From: Marinosulfonomonas sp.
GTDB taxonomy: Bacteria > Pseudomonadota > Alphaproteobacteria > Rhodobacterales > Rhodobacteraceae
NCBI GenBank assembly: GCA_015488685.1
Contig: WFNH01000111.1
Coordinates: forward strand, 1 to 38,467
Reading direction: 5' to 3'
Length of the DNA: 38,467 nucleotides
A program made the position numbers and the translations under genes. Below, piece after piece: positions 8,152 to 16,604 of this stretch (positions are counted from its first letter, which is position 1; every line of letters starts with the position of its first letter). The notes under the pieces are model-generated. The model was given only the letters and a program-made list of their open reading frames with translations, was not told where the DNA came from and searched no databases.

Positions 8152-8732
8152 GACCAGCCTTTCAACAGCGGATAGCCTGCCGTTTGTAACAATTGTGCGG
8201 TTTCGGCCACCGGCAGGCCCATCACAGCAGAAAAGGATCCGCTAATCCACGGGATGAACGCGCCGGCCGGTCCCTGAATGGCATAGCCGCCGGCCTTGCC
8301 GCGCCAGTCGTCACTGGCCAGATAGGCGTTCAGTTCTTCATCCGACAGGCGTTTCATCTGCACAGTGGTGACAACATCGCGTTCCCACACCTTTTCGCCG
8401 CGTTTTACCGCCACTGCCGTGATCACCTTGTGCCGCCGTCCGGCCATCGCCAGCAGAAATTCCGCCGCCTGCCCCGCGTCCGCAGGTTTGCCCAATATCC
8501 GGCGGCCCAGTGCCACCGTGGTATCGGCACACAGCACGATTTCATCAGGCGTGGCGGTAACGGCCAGCACCTTTTCCCGCGCCATGCGGGCGCAGTAAGG
8601 GCGGGGTAATTCGCGGGGTTGCGGGGTTTCGTCGATATCGGGCGGGCGAACGTCATCCGCCACCACCCCGATTTGCGCCAACAGCTCGGCCCGCCGTGGG
8701 CTGCCAGAGCCCAGAACCAGCCGGACGTTCAT
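8148..8732 (-). CDS. maf: Maf-family nucleotide pyrophosphatase
   Basis: 194 aa, typical length. The N-terminal [11 protein letters not shown] (8-18) binds nucleotide phosphates. CADTTVALG (near 68) holds the catalytic Asp, and [21 protein letters not shown] is the C-terminal signature. Maf proteins hydrolyse dTTP/UTP and modified pyrimidine nucleotides, or m7GTP in the YceF branch; which branch this belongs to is uncertain. It lies 4 nt downstream of infA and overlaps the RNase start by 4 nt. Confidence 0.93.
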   Translation of the reverse strand: MNVRLVLGSGSPRRAELLAQIGVVADDVRPPDIDETPQPRELPRPYCARMAREKVLAVTATPDEIVLCADTTVALGRRILGKPADAGQAAEFLLAMAGRRHKVITAVAVKRGEKVWERDVVTTVQMKRLSDEELNAYLASDDWRGKAGGYAIQGPAGAFIPWISGSFSAVMGLPVAETAQLLQTAGYPLLKGWS

Positions 8733-8736
8733 AGCG

Positions 8737-8955
8737 CTACTTGAAACGATAGTTAATGCGGCCCTTGGTCAGGTCATAGGGGGTCATTTCGACCTGCACC
8801 TTGTCACCTGCCAGAACGCGGATGCGGTTCTTGCGCATTTTGCCTGCCGTATGCGCGATAATTTCATGGCCGTTTTCCAGCTCGACCCGAAATGTCGCGT
8901 TCGGCAGGAGTTCCTTTACGACGCCGGGAAATTCGAGCAGTTCTTCCTTAGCCAT
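8737..8955 (-). CDS. infA: Translation initiation factor IF-1
   Basis: 72 aa from the ATG at 8955, preceded by GGAGAG about 6 nt upstream. A longer frame to 9009 is not used. It is a single OB-fold protein with the near-invariant segments [43 protein letters not shown] and PYDLTKGRI. It binds the 30S A site during initiation. First gene of the maf/RNase/yacG unit. The promoter should lie in 8956-9076, shared divergently with a methyltransferase gene, but I could not assign boxes with confidence. Confidence 0.98.
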   Translation of the reverse strand: MAKEELLEFPGVVKELLPNATFRVELENGHEIIAHTAGKMRKNRIRVLAGDKVQVEMTPYDLTKGRINYRFK

Positions 8956-9076
8956 GGTCTCTCCTATAGAATATACATGCCGAAGGCGCGATTGCATTCG
9001 ACGCGCCACAAATGGGCCGGAACTGCAGGAAAATCAAGCCCAAGACCAAAGAAACCTGAAATAATAAGGGACGAAC

Positions 9077-9718
9077 ATGTCCGATAACACGAAATCCTCC
9101 ACTGAAAGACAATCACACTGGGACAATCGCTTTGACAGCAATGCTCCGCAAAGCCTGACATGGTATCAACCGCATATCCTTGACAGCCTGGCGTTAATTC
9201 AAAAATACGGTCAGGATTTGGGACCCGATGCAGCAGTGATTGATGTCGGCGCAGGAAATGCGGGGCTTGTGGATGATCTGGCGGCGCTTGGATATAAAAA
9301 CCTGAGTGTGCTGGATATATCGGCCAAAGCCCTTGCGCAAACCCGAGACAGGTTAGGGGGAAATGCAGAAAATATAGAGTTTATCAAGGCAGACCTGACC
9401 AAATGGAAACCCACAGGTGAATGGGATATCTGGCACGATCGTGCAGCATTTCATTTCTTAACGGGGACAAGTGAACAAAATGCCTATCTTGACGCACTAC
9501 ACTCATCGACCCACAAAGGGGCGCTTGTTCTTATTTCATGTTTTTCTACGAACGGGCCAGAAAAATGCAGCGGGTTATCGGTGCAGCAATATAGTGTTGC
9601 TGATTTGGCCGCGCGGCTTGGGGAAGAATACGAGCTTTTGGAAGGATATCAAAAAGATCACATCACCCCGAATGGCGGGCACCAAAATTTCACTCATACA
9701 GCATTTAAAAGAAGATAA
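9077..9718 (+). CDS. Class I SAM-dependent methyltransferase
   Basis: 213 aa. Motif I is VIDVGAGNAGLVDDLAALG (about 54-72) and motif II is LSVLDIS. An acidic/aromatic motif IV follows (DIWHDRAAFHFLT, near 117-129), all in a Rossmann-like SAM fold. This layout resembles the thiopurine/tellurite-type or generic methyltransferase-12 families. The substrate is not identifiable. Divergent from infA with 121 bp between starts. AAGGG lies about 11 nt upstream of the ATG (9065-9069 region). No partner gene suggests a pathway. Confidence 0.85.
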   Translation: MSDNTKSSTERQSHWDNRFDSNAPQSLTWYQPHILDSLALIQKYGQDLGPDAAVIDVGAGNAGLVDDLAALGYKNLSVLDISAKALAQTRDRLGGNAENIEFIKADLTKWKPTGEWDIWHDRAAFHFLTGTSEQNAYLDALHSSTHKGALVLISCFSTNGPEKCSGLSVQQYSVADLAARLGEEYELLEGYQKDHITPNGGHQNFTHTAFKRR

Positions 9719-9795
9719 AGTGCCAGCGGCCAATGTCTTGAGCCAAATAGCCAGCTGGGATAGAATTAATTTATTACAAAAGGATACATGCAAAC

Positions 9796-10584
9796 ATGTG
9801 CTGGAGTGGAGAGGCTTCAACGGCGCTGGCCGTTGCCGGATTTGGCGTGACCGCCTATGCCGCGTGGAAAAAGGAACCGGCGGCCCTGTGGGTGACGATG
9901 GGCTTCTTTTCCTCGATGGAGTTGATTCAGGCGCTTTCCTATCCGGTGATCGGCCAATGCGGTGCGCCGGAAAACAAAGCCCTCAGCATCGCCAGTTACA
10001 TTCACATCGCGCTTCAGCCGTTTTTCTTTAACCTGCTGGCGCTGTATTTCATCCCCGATGATGTGCGCCGCCGAATCCAGAAAACAGTCTTTGCCCTTTG
10101 TGCCGTGGCGGCGGGGATCACAATCTGGCAGGTGATGCCCTCGGAAACCTACGGGGCCTGTTCGGATAACCGCGCCATGTGCGGGCCGCAGTTTTGCACC
10201 CTGCCCGGCAACTGGCATTTGGCGTGGAAGTTCCCTCTAAACGGCTGGGGCAATGATTTTGCCGGAAACGCCAATTGGCTGCTGCGCCTGTTTCCCAATG
10301 CAATGGTGGCCTACAGTCTGGCGGTTTTCATCATGCCGTTGGTCTATGGGTCATGGAAATTCGGGATATATCAATATCTTACAGGGCCATTGCTGGCCAG
10401 CCAACTGACCGACAATATTGACGAGGCACCGGCCATCTGGTGCCTGATGTCTATCGGCATTGTGTTTCTGGTGATGAAAACACCCTTGCGAGATTTCATG
10501 CGCGTGCAGCATTGGCCGCTATGGCCTAAAGCATCCCGACAAAGGCCCGTATCAGGCGCCCGCCCCGCCGTTCGGCCAGATTGA
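9796..10584 (+). CDS. Polytopic membrane protein of unknown function
   Basis: 262 aa with about seven hydrophobic segments. The N-terminus MCWSGEAST and Cys-containing loops (QCGAPENKA, CSDNRAMCGPQFC) look like the family catalogued as DUF5765, from memory and not verified. No catalytic motif is recognised. AAAGGA lies 11 nt before the ATG. The last 59 bp overlap the convergent LysR gene, so the hydrophilic tail (about residues 244-262, KASRQRPVSGARPAVRPD) is encoded antisense to LysR codons and probably arose by loss of an earlier stop. Confidence 0.8.
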   Translation: MCWSGEASTALAVAGFGVTAYAAWKKEPAALWVTMGFFSSMELIQALSYPVIGQCGAPENKALSIASYIHIALQPFFFNLLALYFIPDDVRRRIQKTVFALCAVAAGITIWQVMPSETYGACSDNRAMCGPQFCTLPGNWHLAWKFPLNGWGNDFAGNANWLLRLFPNAMVAYSLAVFIMPLVYGSWKFGIYQYLTGPLLASQLTDNIDEAPAIWCLMSIGIVFLVMKTPLRDFMRVQHWPLWPKASRQRPVSGARPAVRPD

Positions 10585-11377
10585 CGACGGCTTCTTCCAT
10601 CAGGATCGGTGGGCCGCTGATTGTGATCGGGGCAAGGCGCACGTCCTCGGCCAACTCCTTTTGCGACACAAAGCCGATGCCCACGCCAGAAGCGACGATT
10701 TCCTGCACCGCCTCGCGTCCCTCGGCCTCGATTGCGGCGGTCAGGGGAATACCTTGCGCCTCGGCCGCCCGTTCCAGTTTCTGACGGGTTTTCGAGCCCT
10801 TTTCGCGCAGCACCAACGGCATTGCCGACAGTTGCTTTAGGGATAGCGAATGATGCGCAGACAGGGGATTGTCCCGCGCCGTAAAGGCGATGATCGGACT
10901 GGCCCCCAACCGCACCACATCAATCGCTGCCGTATCCGGCACGGTCCCCAGCACGCCGATATCGGCGCGGTAATCATGCAGGGCCTCGATCACTTCGGCG
11001 GAATTGCCGGTGCGGATTTCCACCCGCACCTGTGGAAATTTCTGCCGGAACCGCGCCAGAACCGCCAGAACATGACTGGCCGAATCCACATGCAGCCGCA
11101 GGGTGCCCGCACTAAAGGCGCGATTTTCCTGCAACAGTTCCCGCGCCTGATTTTCGTTTTCAAACAACCGCTTGGTAATCTCCAGCAGGTGCTCCCCCTG
11201 CTCCGTCAACGTCACCTGTCGCTTTTCACGGTTGAACAACAGGGTGTCGTATTCCTCTTCCAGCTTGCGCACCTGATCGGAAATCGCCGGCTGGGTCAGG
11301 TGCAATGCCTTGGCCGCATTTGAAAAGCCGCCGTGCAGGGCAACATTGTGAAAGGCGCGAAGCTGGACGTAACGCAT
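10526..11377 (-). CDS. LysR-family regulator of phnWX
   Basis: 283 aa from the ATG at 11377; a TTG 6 nt upstream is the alternative. The N-terminal winged HTH (3-62: LRAFHNVALHGGFSNAAKALHLTQPAISDQVRKLEEEY) and the substrate-binding domain (about 90-283) are complete. Divergent from phnW across 111 bp containing a perfect 11-bp-arm dyad, the classic arrangement for a LysR activator of the neighbouring operon. By position the ligand may be 2-aminoethylphosphonate or a degradation intermediate. Convergently overlaps the membrane-protein gene by 59 bp. Confidence 0.9.
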   Translation of the reverse strand: MRYVQLRAFHNVALHGGFSNAAKALHLTQPAISDQVRKLEEEYDTLLFNREKRQVTLTEQGEHLLEITKRLFENENQARELLQENRAFSAGTLRLHVDSASHVLAVLARFRQKFPQVRVEIRTGNSAEVIEALHDYRADIGVLGTVPDTAAIDVVRLGASPIIAFTARDNPLSAHHSLSLKQLSAMPLVLREKGSKTRQKLERAAEAQGIPLTAAIEAEGREAVQEIVASGVGIGFVSQKELAEDVRLAPITISGPPILMEEAVVNLAERRGGRLIRAFVGML

Positions 11378-11394
11378 TTTCAAGACTCATTAGT

Positions 11395-11427
11395 AAAATC
11401 GTTAAGTTGATCTAAATTAACGATTTT
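11395..11427. promoter_or_regulatory. Perfect dyad in the lysR-phnW control region
   Basis: AAAATCGTTAA (11395-11405) and TTAACGATTTT (11417-11427) are exact inverted copies separated by 11 nt. The site starts 17 nt upstream of the LysR start codon and ends 61 nt before phnW, so a bound regulator could both repress its own gene and activate phnWX. The canonical T-N11-A core does not coincide with the dyad centre, so the exact contact bases are uncertain. I could not assign -35 and -10 boxes for phnW. Confidence 0.7.
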
Positions 11428-11488
11428 TCAAACAGTCAGGCAAGGGGCTATTGATATCGTATTCAACACCCATGCAAAGGCACACGCC

Positions 11489-12676
11489 ATGTCCGATACC
11501 GCCCCCCAAATCACCCCGCCGCATCTGGGCGAACCCTATTTGCTGACCCCCGGCCCGCTGACCACATCCTATGCGGTAAAACAGGCGATGCTGCGCGACT
11601 GGGGCAGTTGGGATGGCGATTTTCGCGCTGTCACCAAAGAGATGCGCAAGATGCTGCTGGAGATGATCAATGATACCAAAGACGAATTTGACTGCGTGCC
11701 GATGCAAGGCAGCGGCAGTTTTTCGGTCGAGGCGATGCTGGCCAGTTTCATCCCGCGCGATGGCAAGGTTCTGGTGCTGTCCAACGGCGCCTATGGCAAG
11801 CGGATTGCGCAGACGCTGGTCTATCTGAACCGCGATCATGTGGTGATCGACAAGGGCGATTATATGCCCCCGCGCGGGGACGAGGTAACAGCCGCCCTGC
11901 GCGCTGACCCCGCCATTACCCATGTGGTCGTCGTGCATTGCGAAACCAGTTCCGGCATCCTGAACCCCGTCACGGAAATATCGCAAGCCGTTTACAATGA
12001 GGGCCGCAAGCTGCTGATCGATTCCATGAGCGCCTTTGGTGCAATCCCGCTGGAGGTTGGCGAAATCCGCTATCAGGCAATGGTGTCCTCGGCCAACAAA
12101 TGTATCGAGGGCGTGCCCGGTTTTGGCTTTGTCATCGCCCGCAAGAATGAATTGCAGGCCGCCAAGGGGCGCAGCCATTCCCTGAGCCTCGATCTGCACG
12201 CGCAATGGGCACATATGAACAAAACCGGCCAGTGGCGATTTACCCCGCCGACCCATGTGGTTGTGGCCTTTCTACAAGCCCTGAAAGCGCACAGAGCCGA
12301 AGGCGGCGTTGCGGGGCGTGGGGCGCGCTATGCCGACAACCGCGATGTGTTGGTTGAGGGAATGCGTGGCCTTGGGTTTGAAACCCTGCTCAAGGACCGC
12401 TGGCTATCGCCCATCATCGTCACCTTTTTCTGTCCGGCACATGAAGCCTTTGATTTCAATGTTTTCTACGAGGCGATGAAAACCAAAGGCTTTATCATCT
12501 ATCCCGGAAAACTGACCGTGGTTGACAGTTTTCGCATCGGTTGCATCGGCCAGATGGACGCCGAAGTGATGCGGCAAGTGGTGCAGGCCGCCAAGGCGAC
12601 ACTGAACGAAATGGGCGTGCCGGATGCGGCCCCGCCCAAAGCCGCCCTAAACGAGCGCGCCAGACTGGGCGCATAA
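11489..12676 (+). CDS. phnW: 2-aminoethylphosphonate--pyruvate transaminase
   Basis: 395 aa, class V PLP aminotransferase, somewhat longer than the usual 365-370 because of an extended C-terminal tail. YLLTPGPLTTS near the N-terminus, QGSGSFSVEAM (73-83), DSMSAFG (178-184, cofactor Asp) and SANKCIEGVPGFGF with the Schiff-base Lys near K204 identify PhnW. It moves the amino group of 2-aminoethylphosphonate to pyruvate, giving phosphonoacetaldehyde and L-alanine in the cytoplasm. AAGG lies 8 nt upstream of the ATG. phnX follows after 35 nt. Regulation is probably by the divergent LysR protein. Confidence 0.96.
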   Translation: MSDTAPQITPPHLGEPYLLTPGPLTTSYAVKQAMLRDWGSWDGDFRAVTKEMRKMLLEMINDTKDEFDCVPMQGSGSFSVEAMLASFIPRDGKVLVLSNGAYGKRIAQTLVYLNRDHVVIDKGDYMPPRGDEVTAALRADPAITHVVVVHCETSSGILNPVTEISQAVYNEGRKLLIDSMSAFGAIPLEVGEIRYQAMVSSANKCIEGVPGFGFVIARKNELQAAKGRSHSLSLDLHAQWAHMNKTGQWRFTPPTHVVVAFLQALKAHRAEGGVAGRGARYADNRDVLVEGMRGLGFETLLKDRWLSPIIVTFFCPAHEAFDFNVFYEAMKTKGFIIYPGKLTVVDSFRIGCIGQMDAEVMRQVVQAAKATLNEMGVPDAAPPKAALNERARLGA

Positions 12677-12711
12677 CTATTCACTGACATAATCTAAAGG
12701 AAACATGAAAA

Positions 12712-13560
12712 ATGAGCGAATTTGGAAACTACACATATTCCCGCAGCTATCGCGGCAAGGTGCAGGCGCTGGTGCTGGACTGGAGCGGCACCATCGCCGA
12801 CGCCTATGTCATCGCACCTGCGGTGGTGTTCGTCGAGGTGTTCAAAAACCAGGGCGTCGAAATTTCGATGGAAGAGGCGCGCGGCCCGATGGGTCTGCGC
12901 AAGGATCTGCACATCAAGAAGCTGACCGAGGATCCGGTGATTGCCGAGCGTTGGAAATCGATCAAAGGCAAATATCCCGACCAGTCCGATGTCGATGCGA
13001 TGTTCAAGGATTTCGTGCCACTGCAACTGGAATGCCTGCGTAATTACACCACCATCCTGCCCAGCGTTAAGGACGTGCTGGTCGCCTTGCAAAAGCTGGG
13101 CATCAAGATCGGCGCCTCGACCGGTTTTGTGCGTTCAATGGTGGACATCCTGCTGGAAGACAGCATCAAACAGGGCTTTACCCCCGACGCCACTGTTGCC
13201 GGTGACGAGGTGATCAACGGTGCCCGCCCTGCCCCGCATATGGTGTGGAAAAATCTGGACCTGATGAACATCTCGGAAATCAAATCCGTAGTGAAATGCG
13301 ACGATACGGTTTCAGGTATCGGCGAAGCGCTGAATGCGGGTTGCTGGGGTGTTGGTCTGGTGCGTTATTCCAACTACATGAACATCAATTCGCTGGACGA
13401 AGAGGCCACATTGTCCGAAGCCGAAATCCAGCGCCGCATGGATCACACGCGCAAGATTCTGGAACAATCCGGCGCGCATTATGTGATCGATTCACTGGTG
13501 GACCTCCCTGCTGTGATCGACGACATCAATGCCCGTCTGGCACGCGGTGAAAAGCCTTAA
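12712..13560 (+). CDS. phnX: Phosphonoacetaldehyde hydrolase (phosphonatase)
   Basis: 282 aa HAD-superfamily enzyme. The nucleophile is D23 in LVLDWSGTIAD, and the Schiff-base Lys is K64 in GPMGLRKDLHI. Both are shifted by exactly 11 residues from D12 and K53 of the Bacillus cereus enzyme. VKCDDTVSGIGEALNAG (about 196-213) holds the acidic Mg loop. It cleaves the C-P bond of phosphonoacetaldehyde to acetaldehyde and phosphate, completing PhnW's pathway. AAAGGA lies 10 nt before the ATG. No terminator is obvious downstream and no phosphonate transporter is adjacent. Confidence 0.97.
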   Translation: MSEFGNYTYSRSYRGKVQALVLDWSGTIADAYVIAPAVVFVEVFKNQGVEISMEEARGPMGLRKDLHIKKLTEDPVIAERWKSIKGKYPDQSDVDAMFKDFVPLQLECLRNYTTILPSVKDVLVALQKLGIKIGASTGFVRSMVDILLEDSIKQGFTPDATVAGDEVINGARPAPHMVWKNLDLMNISEIKSVVKCDDTVSGIGEALNAGCWGVGLVRYSNYMNINSLDEEATLSEAEIQRRMDHTRKILEQSGAHYVIDSLVDLPAVIDDINARLARGEKP

Positions 13561-14107
13561 AAGCCGGCAGGCTGGCCAGTTACCTGTTTAGCGCCCATTT
13601 GTTTATTGCGGTTTGTGCAGGGTCGTCACGGTTGCGACGATGACGATACCGTTTGTGTCTTCAGGCCCATTGGGGAACCCCACCTTGATGGGCATCACCG
13701 CCTTTTTTGACAGCAAACGGGCAACTCTGGCTTTAGGGTGTTCGAACATATCAAACCCAGCTTTTGACCCTGCCACAAGAGGCGCCAAAACGCGCAAGAA
13801 CATAAGAAACCCGTTGGACTTGTCCTGCAAACCTCGAACCATATTTGCGCCAATTCATCCTATGATTGCAATTCGCCCATTCGAACACGTTTACAGAACC
13901 AACCTTAATTCGACAATAAATGGTCACTGCATATAGATGACAAATCGCCTTACGCCCCTAGGGTTGGTGTGGTGTTGCGGATTATACACATAAGCAATCC
14001 CCATCAACCACTTGATTCTTGAAATAAAAATCAGGTTCCTGCATTGTCTCGGATAATTGGGCGAATAGAGACCCGTAACCGAGTAGTGATCAGAGAGGCA
14101 GGTCACA
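13561..14107. other. 547-bp intergenic region, phnX to cpaC
   Basis: This stretch separates the phosphonate and pilus genes. It contains a weak minus-strand frame (13603-13842, listed separately) and an AT-rich tail that presumably holds the cpaC promoter. I see no flp pilin (no GATAIEYG-like coding segment), no cpaB and no convincing -35/-10 pair. A purine-rich AGAGGCAGG lies just before the cpaC ATG. Confidence 0.5.
13603..13842 (-). CDS. Doubtful small hypothetical protein
   Basis: 79 codons. The product is mixed hydrophobic/basic and ends IVIVATVTTLHKPQ. It resembles nothing I know. The start has no close SD (AGGA is about 17 nt away) and an in-frame stop lies five codons upstream. A competing plus-strand frame overlaps most of it. 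It may be a chance frame or a remnant of a longer gene. Confidence 0.2.
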   Translation of the reverse strand: MVRGLQDKSNGFLMFLRVLAPLVAGSKAGFDMFEHPKARVARLLSKKAVMPIKVGFPNGPEDTNGIVIVATVTTLHKPQ

Positions 14108-15520
14108 ATGAAAATGAATAAGTATATCCAGGCGGCCCTATTGGGTTTTGCCGTTACTGTTACAACAGTTCCAGCACCCGCTGGGGCTGAAACCCTTCGT
14201 GTTATGCACGGGGAAGCATCCAGTGCATTGAATGTTCCTATGAACAGCGCTGTGGTTCTTGAAAGCGACGTACCTTTTTCCGAAGTTTCGGTCGCTAACC
14301 CCGGTATTGCCGATATCTCGACACTGTCGGAACGCAACATATATGTGCTGGGCAAATTGCCCGGTCGTACCACTCTGACACTATTGGGCGCCGATGGCAG
14401 CTTGATCACCAACGTAGATGTTCAGGTTACCCCCGACATGCGCGAATTCAAGGAACGTCTGCGGCAGATCCTGCCAGGCGAACCGATTGAAGTGCGCACC
14501 GCCAATGACGGCATCGTCCTGTCCGGCACTGTATCCAGCGCTGCAAAACTGGATCGCGCACTTGATCTGGCCAGCCGCTATGCACCTGATCGTGTTTCCA
14601 ACCTGATGAGCGTTGGCGGAACACAGCAAGTAATGCTGAAGGTTCGTTTCGCGGAAATGAGCCGTTCGGTGAGCAAACAGCTTTCGGGTGGTTTGATCTT
14701 TAATGGATCACAAACCCATGCTGGCGGCGGTTCTGGTGGTCTGGTTGGAACCCCGACTCCAGACCCTGTAACCGGTCTTCCTAATATCGTTACAGCCTAT
14801 GGCTTGAGCTCGACAGCAGCTGGTGGCGTTCTTTTCTCGGGCACGCATTTAAGCGTTATGCTTGAAGCCCTTGAAAATAAAGGGGTTGTACGCACCTTGG
14901 CCGAGCCAAACTTGATTGCCCTATCCGGGCAAGAGGCAACATTCCTTGCAGGCGGGGAAATTCCTGTTCCTGCACCACAGGACAACGGCACCATCACTAT
15001 CAAGTATAAACCCTTTGGTGTTCAGTTGCACTTTACCCCGCGTGTGGTCGATGGTGATATCATCAATATCTCGATGAAAGCCGCAGTCAGCTCGATTGAC
15101 CCGACGCAAACCGCACCGGTTGGGAACAATCTAACAGCTGTAGGGTTCCGCACCCGCGAAACATCAACAACGGTAGAAATGCGCGATGGTGACAGCTTTG
15201 CCATTGCCGGGTTGCTACAGGATGATTTCCGCGATAACAACGCGCAGGTTCCTTGGTTGGGCGACATCCCGATTTTGGGCGCCCTGTTCCGCAGCACTGA
15301 ATACCAAAGAAACCAGTCGGAACTGGTGATCATCATCACCCCGCATCTGGTGACCCCGACCCGCGGCGAAGCGCTGGCCTTGCCAACGGATCGCATTCGC
15401 ATCCCGACTGAAAACGAGCTGTTCCTGAATGGCCGCGTAGCAGGCAAACGCCTGAAAGGCGCCGCCGGCGAAGTTGCCCGGCAGGATTTCAGCGGCTCAT
15501 ATGGCTATGTGATGGAGTAG
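14108..15520 (+). CDS. cpaC: Tad pilus outer-membrane secretin CpaC/RcpA
   Basis: 470 aa. It begins with a signal peptide (about 1-27, ending APAGAE). An N-terminal pilus-assembly domain follows (AVVLESDVPFSEVSVANPGIADISTLSERNIYVLGKLPGRTTLTLLG), then a BON-like domain (about 115-165, EVRTANDGIVLSGTVSSAAKLDRALDLA). The type II/III secretin domain is C-terminal (about 235-425) and includes LAEPNLIALSGQEATFLAGGEIPVP and VPWLGDIPILGALFRS. It forms the multimeric outer-membrane channel for the Flp pilus. The OmpA lipoprotein starts 4 nt after the stop. Usually cpaB lies directly upstream, but here it is missing. Confidence 0.95.
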   Translation: MKMNKYIQAALLGFAVTVTTVPAPAGAETLRVMHGEASSALNVPMNSAVVLESDVPFSEVSVANPGIADISTLSERNIYVLGKLPGRTTLTLLGADGSLITNVDVQVTPDMREFKERLRQILPGEPIEVRTANDGIVLSGTVSSAAKLDRALDLASRYAPDRVSNLMSVGGTQQVMLKVRFAEMSRSVSKQLSGGLIFNGSQTHAGGGSGGLVGTPTPDPVTGLPNIVTAYGLSSTAAGGVLFSGTHLSVMLEALENKGVVRTLAEPNLIALSGQEATFLAGGEIPVPAPQDNGTITIKYKPFGVQLHFTPRVVDGDIINISMKAAVSSIDPTQTAPVGNNLTAVGFRTRETSTTVEMRDGDSFAIAGLLQDDFRDNNAQVPWLGDIPILGALFRSTEYQRNQSELVIIITPHLVTPTRGEALALPTDRIRIPTENELFLNGRVAGKRLKGAAGEVARQDFSGSYGYVME

Positions 15521-15524
15521 GACT

Positions 15525-16193
15525 ATGAAAACCAACATGAAAATCATCCTGACCGTTGCAAGCGTTGCCGCTTTGGCCGGTTGTTCCAAAGAAACCCTGA
15601 TCACTGAATCTTTCTTTTCCGAAGCTGGCGCAGAATTGGACGAAGGTGGTTTCGGCAACCCGACAATGAACAATATGCTGGTGCAGACAGGGCAGCGGAA
15701 CTATGCGGTCAACCTGTCCAAGCGGTTTGCAGCCGAAGTACCCTCGACAGTAAACTTTGCTTTCAACAGCTCGCAACTTGATGCAACCGCACAAGCCGCC
15801 CTGCGCAAGCAGGCCGACTGGATCCGCCAGTTCCCCGAAGTCCGCTTCCGGGTCTATGGTCATACCGATCTGGTTGGATCAAATGCTTATAACAAACGTC
15901 TGGGCCTGCGTCGCGCCCGTGCTGTTGTGAACTTCCTTGTCCGTCAGGGCATCAGTCGCAAGCGGCTTGAGGCGGTTGCATCTTTCGGGGAAACACGGCC
16001 ATTGGTTGTAACAACCGGTCAGGAACGGCGTAACCGTCGCACCGTGACCGAGGTTTCCGGCTTCGTTAAGAATAACCCGCTGATTTTGAACGGGAAATAT
16101 GCCGAGGTTGTTTTCCGCGAATATGTCGAGAGCGCAACCGAATTGCCGACGACAGAGGATACCGGCAACGCGAAAGGAACCACTGGCGGGTAA
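15525..16193 (+). CDS. OmpA-family lipoprotein of the Tad locus
   Basis: 222 aa. The lipobox LAGC gives lipidated C20. An OmpA_C domain spans about residues 68-170: FAFNSSQLDATAQAALRKQADWI, then the peptidoglycan-contact motif GHTDLVGSNAYNKRLGLRRARAV, and the ERRNRRTVTEV end. It is predicted to sit on the inner leaflet of the outer membrane and grip peptidoglycan, supporting the CpaC channel. It occupies the place held by the CpaD/TadG-type lipoprotein in other Tad loci. The gene is cotranscribed with cpaC and followed by a strong terminator, so it closes the first Tad unit. Confidence 0.9.
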   Translation: MKTNMKIILTVASVAALAGCSKETLITESFFSEAGAELDEGGFGNPTMNNMLVQTGQRNYAVNLSKRFAAEVPSTVNFAFNSSQLDATAQAALRKQADWIRQFPEVRFRVYGHTDLVGSNAYNKRLGLRRARAVVNFLVRQGISRKRLEAVASFGETRPLVVTTGQERRNRRTVTEVSGFVKNNPLILNGKYAEVVFREYVESATELPTTEDTGNAKGTTGG

Positions 16194-16213
16194 ACACACC
16201 AACTACTTGATAG

Positions 16214-16249
16214 AAAACGGCCGCCCGGGTGAAATCGGGCGGCCGTTTT
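16214..16249 (+). terminator. Intrinsic terminator after cpaC-ompA
   Basis: AAAACGGCCGCCCG (16214-16227) pairs perfectly with CGGGCGGCCGTTTT (16236-16249) over an 8-nt loop. This is a 14-bp hairpin with an A-tract before and a T-tract after the GC core. The symmetry could make it bidirectional. It separates cpaC-ompA from cpaE onward. Confidence 0.88.
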
Positions 16250-16536
16250 GCGCTTATCTGCCACATTCATCCTTAACAGATTGCCTGCTATTCAGTACAT
16301 ATAGCGCGCTTATCGACCAAAATAATGCCGTCATACGGCGACCCTGAAATTTAACAATGAAACCAGATGCGCTCTTAAAATTCAGTGATGCAGACTTTAA
16401 TTATTCCGATTGTCGAACAATTACGGCCTTTTAGCCCTAATGTTGCCAATATTGTAAGTCAGTTTCACTCCAAATAGGAGCAATTATTGCGCGTGCGAAT
16501 CGCGTAGTAGGGCAATCGCGGAGCACTACCGGAAAG

Positions 16537-16566
16537 GTGAAAACCCTCTGGTAACAGCTGTATAAT
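16537..16566 (+). promoter_or_regulatory. Predicted promoter of the cpaE-cpaA unit
   Basis: GTGAAA (16537-16542), an 18-bp spacer and a perfect TATAAT (16561-16566). Transcription would begin near 16574 and give a leader of about 30 nt containing AAGGA 9 nt before the cpaE ATG. It fits the need for a new start after the terminator at 16214-16249. Confidence 0.5.
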
Positions 16567-16604
16567 ATGAACCGTATCCGCCCGTAGTAAAAGGACAAGA
16601 GGCA

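Larger units (their letters stand above)
16194..16604. other. 411-bp intergenic break inside the Tad locus
   Basis: No gene. It holds an intrinsic terminator (16214-16249), a small GCCGT/ACGGC hairpin near 16327-16339, an AT-rich stretch and the predicted cpaE promoter (16537-16566). No pilin coding sequence was found here. Confidence 0.7.

Noticed and set aside
13613-13936. Plus-strand 107-codon frame between phnX and cpaC
   Set aside because: No SD, odd composition, and it overlaps an equally weak frame on the other strand; neither resembles a known protein.
16567-16587. Six-codon upstream frame ahead of cpaE
   Set aside because: Its ATG begins directly after the TATAAT box, so it would lie before the expected transcription start.
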